NCBI GenBank assembly: GCA_019054805.1
Contig: JAHQIY010000020.1
Coordinates: 682,001-746,000, forward strand
Source of the DNA: Brachionus manjavacas
Lineage: Eukaryota > Rotifera > Eurotatoria > Ploima > Brachionidae
Reading direction: 5' to 3'
Length of the DNA stretch: 64,000 bases
Part shown: piece after piece, positions 33,233 to 44,933 of the stretch
Numbering within the stretch: the stretch's first letter is position 1
Layout: every line of letters starts with the position of its first letter
Notes under the pieces: model-generated
Told to the model about the DNA's origin: nothing
The model's database searches: none
Seen by the model: the letters and a program-made list of their open reading frames with translations, nothing else
Program-made: the position numbers and the translations under genes

Positions 33233-36200
33233 TAATATTAGTTATTCAAAATTGAATTTTGAGATTTTTTATTGAAATAAATTCAAGACCAAAATTTAAA
33301 CTTGGAACTAAAGTCAATTACTTTATTTTCTCACTTGAATATTACTCTGAACATTATATTTATTTTTTTTCTAAAATTACCTTTCAAGCTCTATTTTATC
33401 AATGATTTGTATATTAAAAACATATGTGAGTCAATCATCACTTGAATGGAATTTATTTATATCTGTAACAAGGCCTCAATCATTATAAAAAAAGAAAGAT
33501 CTGAAATGAGTTCAAAAAAATCTGTGCAATTTAATTATTTAATGGCGAATATAATAATTAAAAGCATTAATTCAGGCTAATAGTAAAGACTTGTAAACAA
33601 ATTGATCCATCAACAATGACAGTTCTGGGACATGAGTAATATATTTGATAAATTAACTGATTTTTGATTATCTTTTTGCCAACTCAAATAGTCACAATTA
33701 AAAATCAAGCAAACTTCGTCAAAAAAACCCTATGAATTAAAATCACAAAAATTAAAAATTACTTCCATATGGTAATTTTATCTGAACGATTTCATATGTG
33801 ATAATTAATACTTTTATCTATGATTGAATTTTTGAATAAAATATTCTCTAATTTTATTAGTATACTTTATCTTTTTTGCCTAAAATTAGACTCGAAATAC
33901 CTGCACTTAGGGCAAAAATTACATAAGCAAAGATTAATTCTGGATAAACTAATTCAGCATACTTATCGCTTATTTAAATTTATAAAAAATTTTTTTTGAT
34001 AAGTATAAATTTGTTTTTAAATAAATCAGTGGCCGAGCTTTTCCTTATCTGTGTAATAAACTTTTTTTATTTTTTAAGCCCAAGACCAAAATAACAATGT
34101 GTTAATTGAAGGGGTTATTTGACGCTATGAAATGTGACCAAGCTGTGTCACCATGAACCATTACAGATAATCTTTTTTTAATAAGAAAAACATTAAAATC
34201 TTATTAAAAAAATTGAATTATTTTACTAAAAAAAATATTGCTTATCAATTTGACCAAGTGATAAGTTATTTTAGCTTATCGAACTGTTATGCAATAGCCG
34301 AGATAAGCCAAGTTTTAATTATGTAACTTATACGTATTGAGTTTTAAAATTAATTAATCATTTGTTGTTATAGCTTCGACTGGTACCACTGCTGCTTAAA
34401 TTACTACTGCTTTGAGTATATTTAGAGAAATTCAAGTATTTTTTTGTTATTTTTTTTAAGAAAACTTGTACTTGTAATTTATTATTTATGAAAAGAGTTG
34501 CTATTAATTTGCTAATAGAAGAGAATTTGTAAATAAACTTAGATTAAAAAATTAATGGGAATAAATTTTTAGATGTAGAAGTTTGATTGATTGGTATTTT
34601 GGCTTATTATTCAACAAATTAGGAACAAATTTTCAAATTTCCAAGCAACAAAACTAAAGCTTTTCTTTTTAATCTCTTATCTTGTTTACCAACTCCTTTA
34701 AGAATTCGGATCTAGTTTTACATAACTTTTAAATCACTTGAAAACGATGATGAACTTTATTGAACTTTATTTGTTTTTCTGTAGTAAAACTTGAATGTTG
34801 CTTGTTTAAAAATAATGTTTTCAAACTTAATTTTCTAATTTAGTAATTCCCAAATAATTTTTAATAGCCTTTATTTTTTTGTTATAATCCTTTGGACAAT
34901 TAAAAAAATTTGTTTGAATAGCCAATATAATTCCTAAAAATATTCAAATTTTTTTATTAATATTTATTTATTTTCGAGATAAGCTTGACTTAAAAAAATA
35001 GTTTTATTGAAAAATATTTTGTTTCATAGTTTTGTGTCATACTGTCTGATCTACGATCTAGGATTTTTGGTTTCAAAACATGTTTTGTAGGATCTGATTA
35101 GATTTGTTTGATGGTCAGATCTCTCAACTAAGCTAAAATGGGTATTTTATTTACCAAATCTATTAATGGCCAAAATAGTTAATGATCAAAATCTTTTTTT
35201 TAATACTTTTGTTCCACCATTCTAACTGATCCATTGTTTTATTCGATAACATCAAGAATCTTGAATTTTTTCTTCAAATGTTCCAATTTTTTGATATAAA
35301 CATACAATATTATTTTTTAAATTTAAGGATTTATTATAAGTGAACAATCTAAAGTGTTTTTAAAAGATTAAATTAAAAAAAAATATAATTTTGTTTAGAA
35401 CTTTTTTTTAAATTAAAATGTCATTTATTCATATTTTGAACAATTTTTGGCATTTATTTTTTGATTTTGCAAGTAATATTGAAGAAACATAATTTTTGAG
35501 GAAATTTAGTTTTTCTGATTATTTTTTTAAGTAATTATGAGTCAAGCTACATCTTCTTTAGATTAAAATTTAAATTATAACAATAAGAAAAATAACAGAG
35601 TTAAAAAGGTATGAAGATTATGAAATTTTGTATTCAGGAGAAGAAAGAAAAATTTTAAAAAGAAACTTTAATGGATTGAAGCATATTTTTACTTTTTTGG
35701 CATAAAATATTTACCTTTATAATTTTTTTTTCTATTTAACAAATTACTGTCAGATTAAGCTAAAAGTCATTTAAAATCTTGGGTTAAATTTAATGCTGAG
35801 AAACTCAATTTCACTTCGAATAAGTGGGTTATACCCACAGGTATTTACATTAAGCTTAAATTTTCCTCTTTCGAGAAAATCATAATTTTTTAAACAGATA
35901 CTTTCATCTTCGATTTAATCGTTCACGCCTCAATTTTTGTGCTATATTTTAATTTTAAATAGAAGTTAAATAAATATTTTTGTTTTAAAGAGAAAAGAGC
36001 AAAAAAGGAATTTAAAAAGAACTTGGGTTAAGCAGAATTTAAAGGCTGCTGAAAAAGAATTTCAAAAATTTTTTTTTTTTCAAGAATTAATTGATTTTTT
36101 AGATCATTTAAGATTTGAATTTTGAATGAAAAACAAAAGCAGCAAGTCTAAGTCGTTGTAGAACAAGCCAAGTTTTATTTTATTTTTTGTTTTTTAATAA

Positions 36201-36571
36201 GAAAATGGATACTAAAAACATCATTTTTTGAATTTTAATAAAATTTGTTGAACAAAATTTTATCAATAATAATTTTTTCCTAAATTCATTCAAAATTTTA
36301 GTATCTTGTTTTCAAGATACCTTTGAAATGATTAAAATTTTGTTGTTTTTGTTAATGAATACAAATACAGATTTAATCATATTAATTTAAATGATGCCTA
36401 GAAAATTATTCCGAAAACATAATCAAGAATTTTTTCTAAGTGTAATATGAGGATCGTCATATTGAGTGTTTAAATAAAAGGTATTTCAAATAATATCATA
36501 ATAGGCTGATAGAGAAGCTTGATTAATTTTTGAGGCAGCAATTCGAAGAATTTTGAAAAAAATGCTTTTTT
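33233..36571. other. AT-rich noncoding DNA
   Basis: No gene, RNA or repeat recognised in 3.3 kb. Confidence 0.5.
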
Positions 36572-37023
36572 GGGCTGGTCGATTTTGTGACCACTGGTCA
36601 TATTATTTTACTGACTTGTTATTAAAGGTAAATTTTTATTATTATTATTATTGTTGAGCTACGGTAAGTTGAATAACTTACTGAGCGTATTTTATAGGAA
36701 TAAATTTTTTGATAAAAAAAACTTAATATTTCGATCTACAATTTATTTCTTTGATCATAAAATTTACCTTAAAATTTTTTAAAAACTTTTTTGTGGCTAT
36801 CAAGATTTATGCTTCTAATAAATAGTACAATTTTAAAAACATGATAAAATGTGTTATATCTTTTATTTAAAAAATTTTCAAAACTGAAAAGTTAAAAAAA
36901 CTTAAATCTGATTAAATTTATTTTTGTCTGCTTTAAGTCAATATTGTGACCAAATTATTATTTTAGTTTGTTCAAACAGTTAAAAAAATAGTAAATCATT
37001 TGGTCACAAAACTGACCAGTCCC
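36572..37023. mobile_element. Foldback/MITE-like element
   Basis: The left end GGGCTGGTCGATTTTGTGAC pairs with the right end, which reads GGGACTGGTCAGTTTTGTGA in reverse complement; both continue with CCA. The further arm match is weak. An ATT microsatellite (36633-36650) lies inside. There is no coding sequence. Its ends are unlike the MITE at 32.6 kb, so it is a different family. Confidence 0.6.
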
Positions 37024-38004
37024 TTATCTTTTTTCAACTTATTTTTCACAAGGTGTTTGATGATGTAAATTAAAAAAAAATTTCCAAGGCATCACTGAAA
37101 TTAATTTATAGATTTGAGTTTGAATGAAAAACGCTCTATTTAATCAAAATAATTTTTTTTTAACACTTGCCATTTAAATTAGAGTAGTTTATTTAAAAAT
37201 AAATCAAAAGTGACATATAAATTACTTATTATTTGAAATATAAATAAAATCAAAAGTGATGCATTAAAATTTTAATGGACACATTTAAACAAATTTAGAA
37301 TTCAAACGATTTTTGTGTTAAGGTAGATTTGAGATTGAAGCAAATTTACAACTAAAACATTTTGATAGATATTTGACAAGGAATATTCGTGATTAATTTG
37401 ACAGGTGACGTTTCCGGATTCTAACTAAGAACTACTAAGTCATTTTTAAGCACACATACTAGTGCATAATCTAGATTGTAAAGAAGCACGAAAAAGAATT
37501 GAAAAGCCTCTTGAAAGCACAAACAAATATTTGCTTGAGATAAGCATTTACCTTTGCTTTTTAGAATCGTGTCATGTTTTTCTTAAAAAAATTCTTAGTA
37601 ATAAAATACTTTATTTTCTAAACAAACCAAAGCAAGAAAGAGAGAGTTAACCCAAAAATGTTAATTTTAATCCCCCACAAATAGATCATTAATCATTTAC
37701 TCTTTTACTGTCCATGGTCAAACGCTCTTTAGGCAATTAAACTGCAACTTATCAATACCCAAGTGTGATTTGAAACAGACAAAAATCTTATTTATATTTT
37801 TTAATAAAAAAAATTCAAAATATTTTTTTGTTCAATTCATTCTTCGAATTTTTGTTCATCCTGATTGTTTTTAATTAAAACTTATCAGCAAATTGTAAGG
37901 CCATTCTCAATCGTCAATAATTGACAAATTTAATCAGAGTAAATATTTATTTAGATATCAATAAAAAATAGGATAAAAATGATTTAGTTTTTTTTTCTTT
38001 GACA
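37024..38004. other. Upstream region of the paxillin gene
   Basis: The part 37380-37680 is less AT-rich and holds a 62-codon frame (37462-37650) that matches no family I know. It may be promoter or 5' UTR of the paxillin gene. Confidence 0.4.
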
Positions 38005-41000
38005 ATGAATAAAAATTTTATTGATAAATTAAATGATTTTAAAAATGGCCACCGAGCTTTTAGTTATTTGTCGGACTCGAGCGAGTCGGTCAGTGACCGT
38101 CAAGAGCTTGTCGAATTGGACAACTTGCTCGAAGACTTGTACCATGCCAAACAAACACTTTCCGAGTCTAATACATCTACTTCGTCGGGCTCGTCGCCCG
38201 CGGTCTCCTCTCCAAACAGCGTAGTGTTCAGGCGCCAACCACCTCCAAATTGTATCACCGATGCTGAAAAAGAACTGCAAAATTTGATGACATCTCTATG
38301 CAAATACAAAAGCAACTCGAAACTAGACATGGACAAAAACGTCTGCTTCAAGTGTAAAGAACCCATCGTGGGACAAGTAATAACCGCTCTCGGATGTTTA
38401 TGGCATCCGGAACATTTTGTGTGCACTCACTGTCATCAATCAATTGGGACTAGTATTTTTTACGAAAAGGACTCCAAACCTTACTGTGAACAAGACTATT
38501 TTGAACTCTTTTCGCCAAAGTGTGCCGCTTGTTCTAACTCAATCAAAGATGTAATTTTTTTTTTAATTTATTAAGTTATTTTCAAAAGTTTTAAGGCTCG
38601 AGAAAAAAATTATAAATTTTTTTAAATGAAGTTAAATTTTGATAGAATCCCATATTTAGATGAGTCAATTACTCCCATTATTTAAAATGGATTTTTTTTA
38701 AGGAAAAAAAATCAAAATGTTTATCTAGACGAAGTATCTGAATAATGAGAATAAAAATGCAGAAAAAATATAGAATTTTAAAATGATAAAAAGAATATAA
38801 GGTTATTTTTTATGAGAAATTTATTTTTAGAATAATAAATTTAAATAGCCCATAATTGAACAGAATATCCTAAAATTTATTTTTTATACTCAAATTTTAT
38901 TAAAATTACACCAATTAATAAGAGAAAATGAAATAATAAAACGATACTTTTTTTTACATTGACATCTTTTTAATTAGAAAAATACTAAAAGTATTATTCA
39001 AAAACTTTGTTTTATATCAACTACAAAAAATTTTCATATTTTTACCACATTTATTTAAACAAGCCCAGTATCTTCTCTAATTCATTTTAATTCCACATTT
39101 TTCACTAAACATTTCTTGTCCTTGTGTAACTGATTCTATTTTTGGTCTCTTGGATACATTTTCTTGAATTAACTCATCATTTGAATCATCATCAGACTCG
39201 ATTCCTTTCGTTGAATGTCTTCAGCGTGATTACTTGTATCGTTAAAGTTATTTTCTAGAATACTTGGAGAACTAGACATTTTGATTAATTTAAGGGATAT
39301 TTTTAGAGTCAAAAAAATTGGTTCATTTTAATAAATTAGGAGTCACTTTAATTTAATTGGTTTCAATACTCAAATAAAAGTAAACTTTTATTAAATCTTT
39401 TATATTTTTAATAATTTATATTTCTAATTTAATTAAATTAAAAAGAGTATTTAATTTTAAAATTGGAAGAAAATTAATATTTTGGAATATCGATTTTATA
39501 GAGCCTTTTTTTAAAGATTTTGGAATGATTTTTCCAAGTCGTTAAATGAAATTTTTCTCACTTTTTCGAAGCTCAGCTTTGTAATTCATATCAAATTAAT
39601 GTGATAGAATTAATGAGATTTGTAGGCTTTTAGATGAAAACTTAAAACATTAAATTGAAAATTTGCTTGAAAATTTTTCATATATTTTTAAAATGCAAAA
39701 ATTTGAATTATCAGCAAAAATTTGCTTTGCCTTTCGTATTTAATTTACTATTAAGTGGAAAAATTTATATTGAAAAAACATAAAATTTTCATAATCGGTA
39801 GATGAGATTTTTTATCTTTTATCAACAAATTAAATAAATTTAATTGTTAAATAAAAAAAATTTCAAGTCAATCTTGACTTTTTAATTTTTACCCGGAATC
39901 TGATCTTCGAAATAGTGAAAAAATTTAATTCAATGACTTAGAAAAATCATTCCAAAATCTTTTAGAAAATTATTTCAAATAAAAATAATTGCAATTTTCT
40001 CTTCTGAATCTTAATTTCTAAAAACTAAATTTAAATAGTTAAATAAAATAGATCCGAACAATTTTTGTCAATTAATGAAATTTTTTAAAAAAATTGATCA
40101 TGTCAGATTGTTGATTTATTTGTTTATCTTTACTGAGCTAAAGCTCTTTCAGATTTAAAAAATAGCAATCAAAAAATTAAAAAGACAATGTAAAAAGAAA
40201 ACCAGAATTTAAAGTAAATGATAATAAAAGGAAAAAAGATAAATAGAAAAAAATAATTGAAAAAATTTTCAATAGATGCTCCATGTTTTAGTTAAATTAG
40301 ATATCTTGCATAAAAACTTGCTTTATATTCATCCACCAATCTGGAAACCAGAGATATCACCCAGAATACGAAACATAAATTAATTAAATGGAGAAATACA
40401 CGAATGATAATTTACATGAATCGGAAGAAACATCTAAAACAATCTCAAATCATCTTCCTTAGTGATTTTTATCTATTTTCAAAAAACTGGTTTCAAAAAC
40501 TTAGGTTCAAGTGTCATGCCAACTTCTTGGATGATTTAAGCAAGGATAAATAAAAGATTATTTTATTTCAAGTGCTAGTGAGTCAAAGTAAAAATGTTTC
40601 TTTCTGGTTTGATTATTTATTTATTATAAATGAATAAGATGTTTCACTATTAGCTTTCAATATTTCAATGTATTGGAAAAATCAACATTCAGACTTAAAA
40701 CACCAGAGTTTGGAAACTTTAAATTAGCATTAATAAAAATAATGTTAAGCTACAACAGGATGCCTGGAGAGCGAGACTAGCTCTAGTTTCCCTATGGTAG
40801 CTGTCTTTCCTAAAAAAAACATTAATAGTCTAAGTTAAATTCAGAATCTAGTTCTTTTGTTTTATCTTTTTATAAAAAAAGATAAAATTAAGTTATTTTA
40901 TTTTTTTAAAGTTTTAGCAGGAGTGAGCTACAATGATAGATTCAATATTGCAAATTTTAAGTATTGACAGCAAAATTGATTATAAAGTCAATTTTAAATA

Positions 41001-41699
41001 ATTGCTAAAATACATAAATTTGTATTTAATTAAATTTAAAGCTTACTAAAAAATAATTATAATCTGCTGAATCGACTAGAGCATCGAAACTTTTGGATGA
41101 CGCTAAGTATTTTAATTGTAATTTTTTAAATAATCAAAAGAAAATGCTCACTGCATTGAGCAAAACCTGGCATCTAAAATGCTTTGTATGTTTTTCTTGT
41201 AAAAAATTGCTTAATGATGAAAGTTTTTTGGAAATTGAAGATTCGGCTTATTGCAAGTAAAAAAATAAAATTTAAATTTTTTTAAAATTCAACTATTTTA
41301 TTTATTTAATAAAAAAGAGAGTGTTATGTTGCGAATTTGGCGCCAAAGTGTAAGCGCTGTAGCAAAGCAATAATTGAGAATTTTATTTCAGCATTGAATG
41401 GATATTGGCATCCGCACTGTTTTGTGTGTCAAGAATGTGCCATGCCGTTCAATTCGTCTTGTTTTTTTGAATATGCCGATATGCCCTATTGCGAATTTCA
41501 CTATCATCAAAAGAGAGGTAGTCTTTGTTCAACATGCCAAGCACCTATTAATGGGCGCTGTATTACTGCGTTAAATAAAAAGTTCCACCCGGAACACTTT
41601 ACATGTTCGTATTGTCTCAAGCAATTGAGCAAAGGAACTTTCAGGGAAAATAATGAACGGCCTTTTTGTCATCAATGCTACAAGAAGCTATTTTTTTAA
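38005..41699 (+). CDS. PXN: Paxillin/leupaxin-family adaptor, three exons
   Basis: Exons are 38005-38550, 41141-41256 and 41318-41699; GT-AG borders and phases join to 347 aa. The start is the ATG at 38005 (MNKNFIDK). Paxillin links integrins to actin at focal adhesions. An LD motif, LDNLLEDLYHAK, lies at residues 39-50 and a weaker one at about 87-98 (AEKELQNLMTSL), with a serine-rich linker between. Four LIM domains follow: about 114-166 (CFKC, WHPEHF), 173-225 (CAAC, WHLKCF, split by intron 1), 232-284 (CKRC, WHPHCF) and 291-347 (CSTC, FHPEHF). Order and spacing match the C-terminal half of paxillin. The protein is much shorter than vertebrate paxillin (about 590) and nearer leupaxin, with fewer LD motifs. 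Intron 1 is 2.6 kb and holds transposon remnants. Confidence 0.9.
39077..39279 (-). pseudogene. Small acidic coding remnant in paxillin intron 1
   Basis: On the minus strand an ATG frame starts MSSSPSILENNFNDTSN. After a one-base shift it continues DDDSNDELIQENVSKRPK to a stop at 39079-39077. Composition and codon-like pattern differ from the surrounding AT-rich intron. It is probably a decayed retrocopy or an exon of an unrecognised gene. No family is recognised. Confidence 0.35.
40085..40165 (-). mobile_element. LINE 3' end in paxillin intron 1
   Basis: On the minus strand CTGAAAGAGC-TTTA-GCTCAG (40152-40128 region) is followed by ATAAACAAATAAATC. It is the same hairpin and tail as the other LINE 3' ends in the window. 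No coding part remains. Confidence 0.6.
40529..40583 (+). repeat. Repeat shared with the gypsy remnant (possible solo LTR piece)
   Basis: About 55 bp match 29086-29140 closely: the shared core includes AAGCAAGGATAAATAAAAG and a following TTTTATTTCA, then GTGAGT. A further TTTCAATATTTCAA-type match lies about 75 bp on in both places. Position at the end of the pol remnant suggests an LTR. Confidence 0.5.
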
Positions 41700-44148
41700 A
41701 ATGTAAATTATCTAAATAAACAAGTTTTGAAAGATTTAAAAAAAATATTTTTAATCGAAAAACCAAGATTAAAAGAATTAAGTCCTATATAAACAAAGTT
41801 CATAGAAAAATCTTGGTCAAAAATTTTATTAATCTCTGAATAAACATTTTTTTTATTATTTTTTAGATAAGAGGAAAATAAAGGCTGATGCTTGAAGCAC
41901 GAATTTTGTACAAAGTTTTTTTGTAAAGATAAACCAAGCTTTTTTGTATTAATTTTTTTAAAATAAATATTTAACTAAATTGATTTCAATTTAATCAAAT
42001 TATATCTATATCATTTTCATTTTAATATTTCCAATTTTTCTTTCGGTAAATTAGTTAAAACCACATTCACTTTCAAATTTTTTTATTGAGATTTTTTTCG
42101 AAATGATGCTTAGACCTTCCGTTCAATCCCGAATGAAAATAATTTATATTTAAAAATCAAACTTGGAGAAAAGATTTGTTAATTAAATGCTTAAGTTGTT
42201 CAAAATTAAAAGAAATATTGTCGACGAGTCTTGATTAAAATAATGAATTGACAATCGTGATGAAAAAACTAATTTGCTTGAAAATACATTTTTTTCTAAA
42301 TTATCATTTTCTTAGAATCTTATTTTTTGGTCTCCCGTTTGCTTTATCTGTATTTTTTTATCCATAATACTAAGAATGCAAGATATTATAAAAGTTTTCA
42401 AAGAATTTATTTAATTACCTTTCTTCAAAGATTCGAAAAAAACTATGATTTTACCTCCAGCAAAACTCCCCAAGAAAAATCAACAGTTTTCCATTAATCT
42501 TCAAAGATCTGACTTTCAAACCGATCCTATTTCAATTAAAAAGCCCAAATACCTTTAGAAATTTAAAAAAAAGTGAGTCAAAAGTGATAGGATATTTTAT
42601 TTTGTAATTACTTGATTAGAAAACTATAGATCAATCAGACTTAGATTTTCTGAGCTGATTTTCGTTGCTTTAGACTAACAGTTCAATTTTTCTCTTTCTT
42701 TATTTTAATTTTTGTATTCTTTGAATGTAAATTTTTTACAATCTTTCTTGAAATTTTATTTCTCCTAATTGAAGGTTAATTAACTTCAATAAAGAAATAA
42801 ATATTTGTGAGTATCTCTAAGTAGCCACAATAAATATTTTTTAATTAAAATTCAAATGTTTTTTTGATTTATCAATGCTCTAATATTAATGAAATAGACA
42901 TGTGTGAATGCGTGGCCTTTTTCACATTTTCAAAGAAATTTTAGATTACTACTACGCAACCAATTTCACAATAGCAAAGTTAATGTTAAAATGTCTGATA
43001 TTTATTTATAAAACAAAAAAAATAGTATTTCATTAAATAAAAATTGAACTTGAAGTGGAAATTTTTGTTTTTGAAGTATTTTTGAAAACTTAGGAATGAT
43101 GAGTTTTTTTTTGGGAAAAATTTTTTTTTATTAAATCAGATGTCAAAATAAAGATTTTTTAAAATAAAAAAATTTATTCAAAAATAACAAAATACTTAAA
43201 TTTTAAAATTTTACTATTTAACAATTGTGCTCTTGTTTTTTTGAATCTTCTGCTTTTACTGGAATTAAAATTTTGCTATTTTTTTTCTTAATAAAATTAT
43301 GTAAGATTGTCCTTTAATTTTTGCTCAAATTTGATATTTTAATAAATATTTTACACTATTGAGTTATATGACTAACAAATTTTGAAATAGAATAAGTTTA
43401 AAAATCTTTGATAAATGATGCTTTCAAAAAGTTACAAAGTGACCAGTGGAGTTTTAAGCTTTGAAATTAATTTGTAGCGGATTAAGAGCAAAAATGCTAA
43501 TCCTAATCAAGTTTATCACTTTATGATTAAATTATTGCGCAATTTTGTTTGCGACTAGGATCATGAAGAGTTTACCTTGGGTGTAATTAAATTTAAAATT
43601 TTAATTAAATCTGTCGAAAGAAAAATATACCAAGTTTAAGGAGCATTGTAAAGAATTGTGATTAATTTCGCACTTAATCCCCAACGATTGACAAAACAAT
43701 GTTGGGATTCAGCTAATTTTTTGTTTGTTTTTTTGCTTTTAAGTGAAATTTAAACTTAATTATCATCATTCGTGTTTTTCTAGATATGTTATTTTTTTCT
43801 AAAATAATTTTAGTTCAAATTTTCTGAAATGTAACTAAACCAATTCATAGGCATCTAATACTCAGTGAAGGCACACTTGTTTTGTTAACCTTAAAAAGTC
43901 ACTTTTTAAATTAAGTAATTTAATTTAAAATTTAAATTTTATTATGACAGTTTGCCTCAATAAAGTATTAGACTAAGCGTCGGCTTCCATTCACTTTTAG
44001 CCGTAACTTCGAAAATAAAAACAAATATCCATAAATAAAAGCTAAATATTTTAAGTTTAACTAAGGTGATATTTTATTCCTAGACTCATAAATCCCAAAC
44101 ATATTTATTTTTTAAATTCATTTAGTTAATTTAGACTTTTAAAAAACC
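41700..44148. other. AT-rich intergenic DNA
   Basis: No gene seen in 2.4 kb between paxillin and the claudin-like gene. A TTTAG acceptor-like site at 44127-44134 leaves room for a 5' UTR intron of the latter. Confidence 0.5.
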
Positions 44149-44745
44149 ATGTTCCGAATATCACTGTTCAAAGTGGGCCTAGTGGTCATGCTTTTCTTTA
44201 TTTTTGCCTCCAATGTATTAAACTATGTTAGCATTGCCACCGAAGTATGGGACATTAGAGTATTCGGTTCTTTGTGGAAAGCATGCAAATTTGGCACTGA
44301 AACACGCGAGCGATGTTTTAAAGAGAATCCACCAGCTTTGATTGCCACCGGAACAGCGCTCAACATTCTCAGTTTGATTCTAATCCTGGTGTCCCAGGTG
44401 GCACATTTTTCAATCAAATTCAAAGACAGTTTTGCTCTGTATTTTGTTATCGGTGCAGAAGCGGTCACTCTTATGGCCCTTGTGTTCAATTCAGTGGGAT
44501 GGATATTTGTTTTCGACTACAATTATCAACAAGTAAGAGTTGAACTTGGTTGGAGCTTTTGGCTAATGGTTCCATGTTTTGCATGTTCTATCATAGCAGC
44601 CATAATCGGCTCGTCCATTCTCGGATGCACTTGTGTCACCAACGATTATGAAAGGCGCCGAACCAAAAGCCATTCAACAAGTGCCCACACAATTCCTATA
44701 TTCATAGCCCAAGATGCCAATGACCCGAAAGTTCTTAGACTTTAG
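44149..44745 (+). CDS. Claudin-like four-span membrane protein
   Basis: Single exon, 198 aa, typical of the claudin/PMP22 family. Four membrane spans lie at about 8-28, 64-85, 97-121 and 134-157. The first extracellular loop carries the claudin signature: W34, then GSLW (40-43), C46 and C56, the two cysteines expected to form a disulfide. The cytoplasmic tail is short and basic (ERRRTKS) and ends PKVLRL, which is not a clear PDZ-binding end. Claudins and relatives shape paracellular junctions; invertebrate members sit in septate junctions or have other roles, so the exact function is open. The gene converges with the VWA/DUF4537 gene; stops are about 190 bp apart. Confidence 0.8.
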   Translation: MFRISLFKVGLVVMLFFIFASNVLNYVSIATEVWDIRVFGSLWKACKFGTETRERCFKENPPALIATGTALNILSLILILVSQVAHFSIKFKDSFALYFVIGAEAVTLMALVFNSVGWIFVFDYNYQQVRVELGWSFWLMVPCFACSIIAAIIGSSILGCTCVTNDYERRRTKSHSTSAHTIPIFIAQDANDPKVLRL

Positions 44746-44933
44746 ACGCCTTTTAGAAAATCATGCAAATAGTTACAAGATCTGATCGCTTTGTTTTTTA
44801 TTTTAATAAAAATTTTTTTAATGTTTGAATTTTTTATTTTTTAATAACAATCCTTTAAAATTTTTAGAAAAAAAATATCATAAAGTTAAAAAAAAACTAA
44901 CTGTTTTGAACAGTTAATAAAAAAAAGAGTGCA

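Noticed and set aside
37462..37650. 62-codon frame upstream of paxillin
   Set aside because: No recognisable domain, and no splice link to the paxillin frame could be shown.
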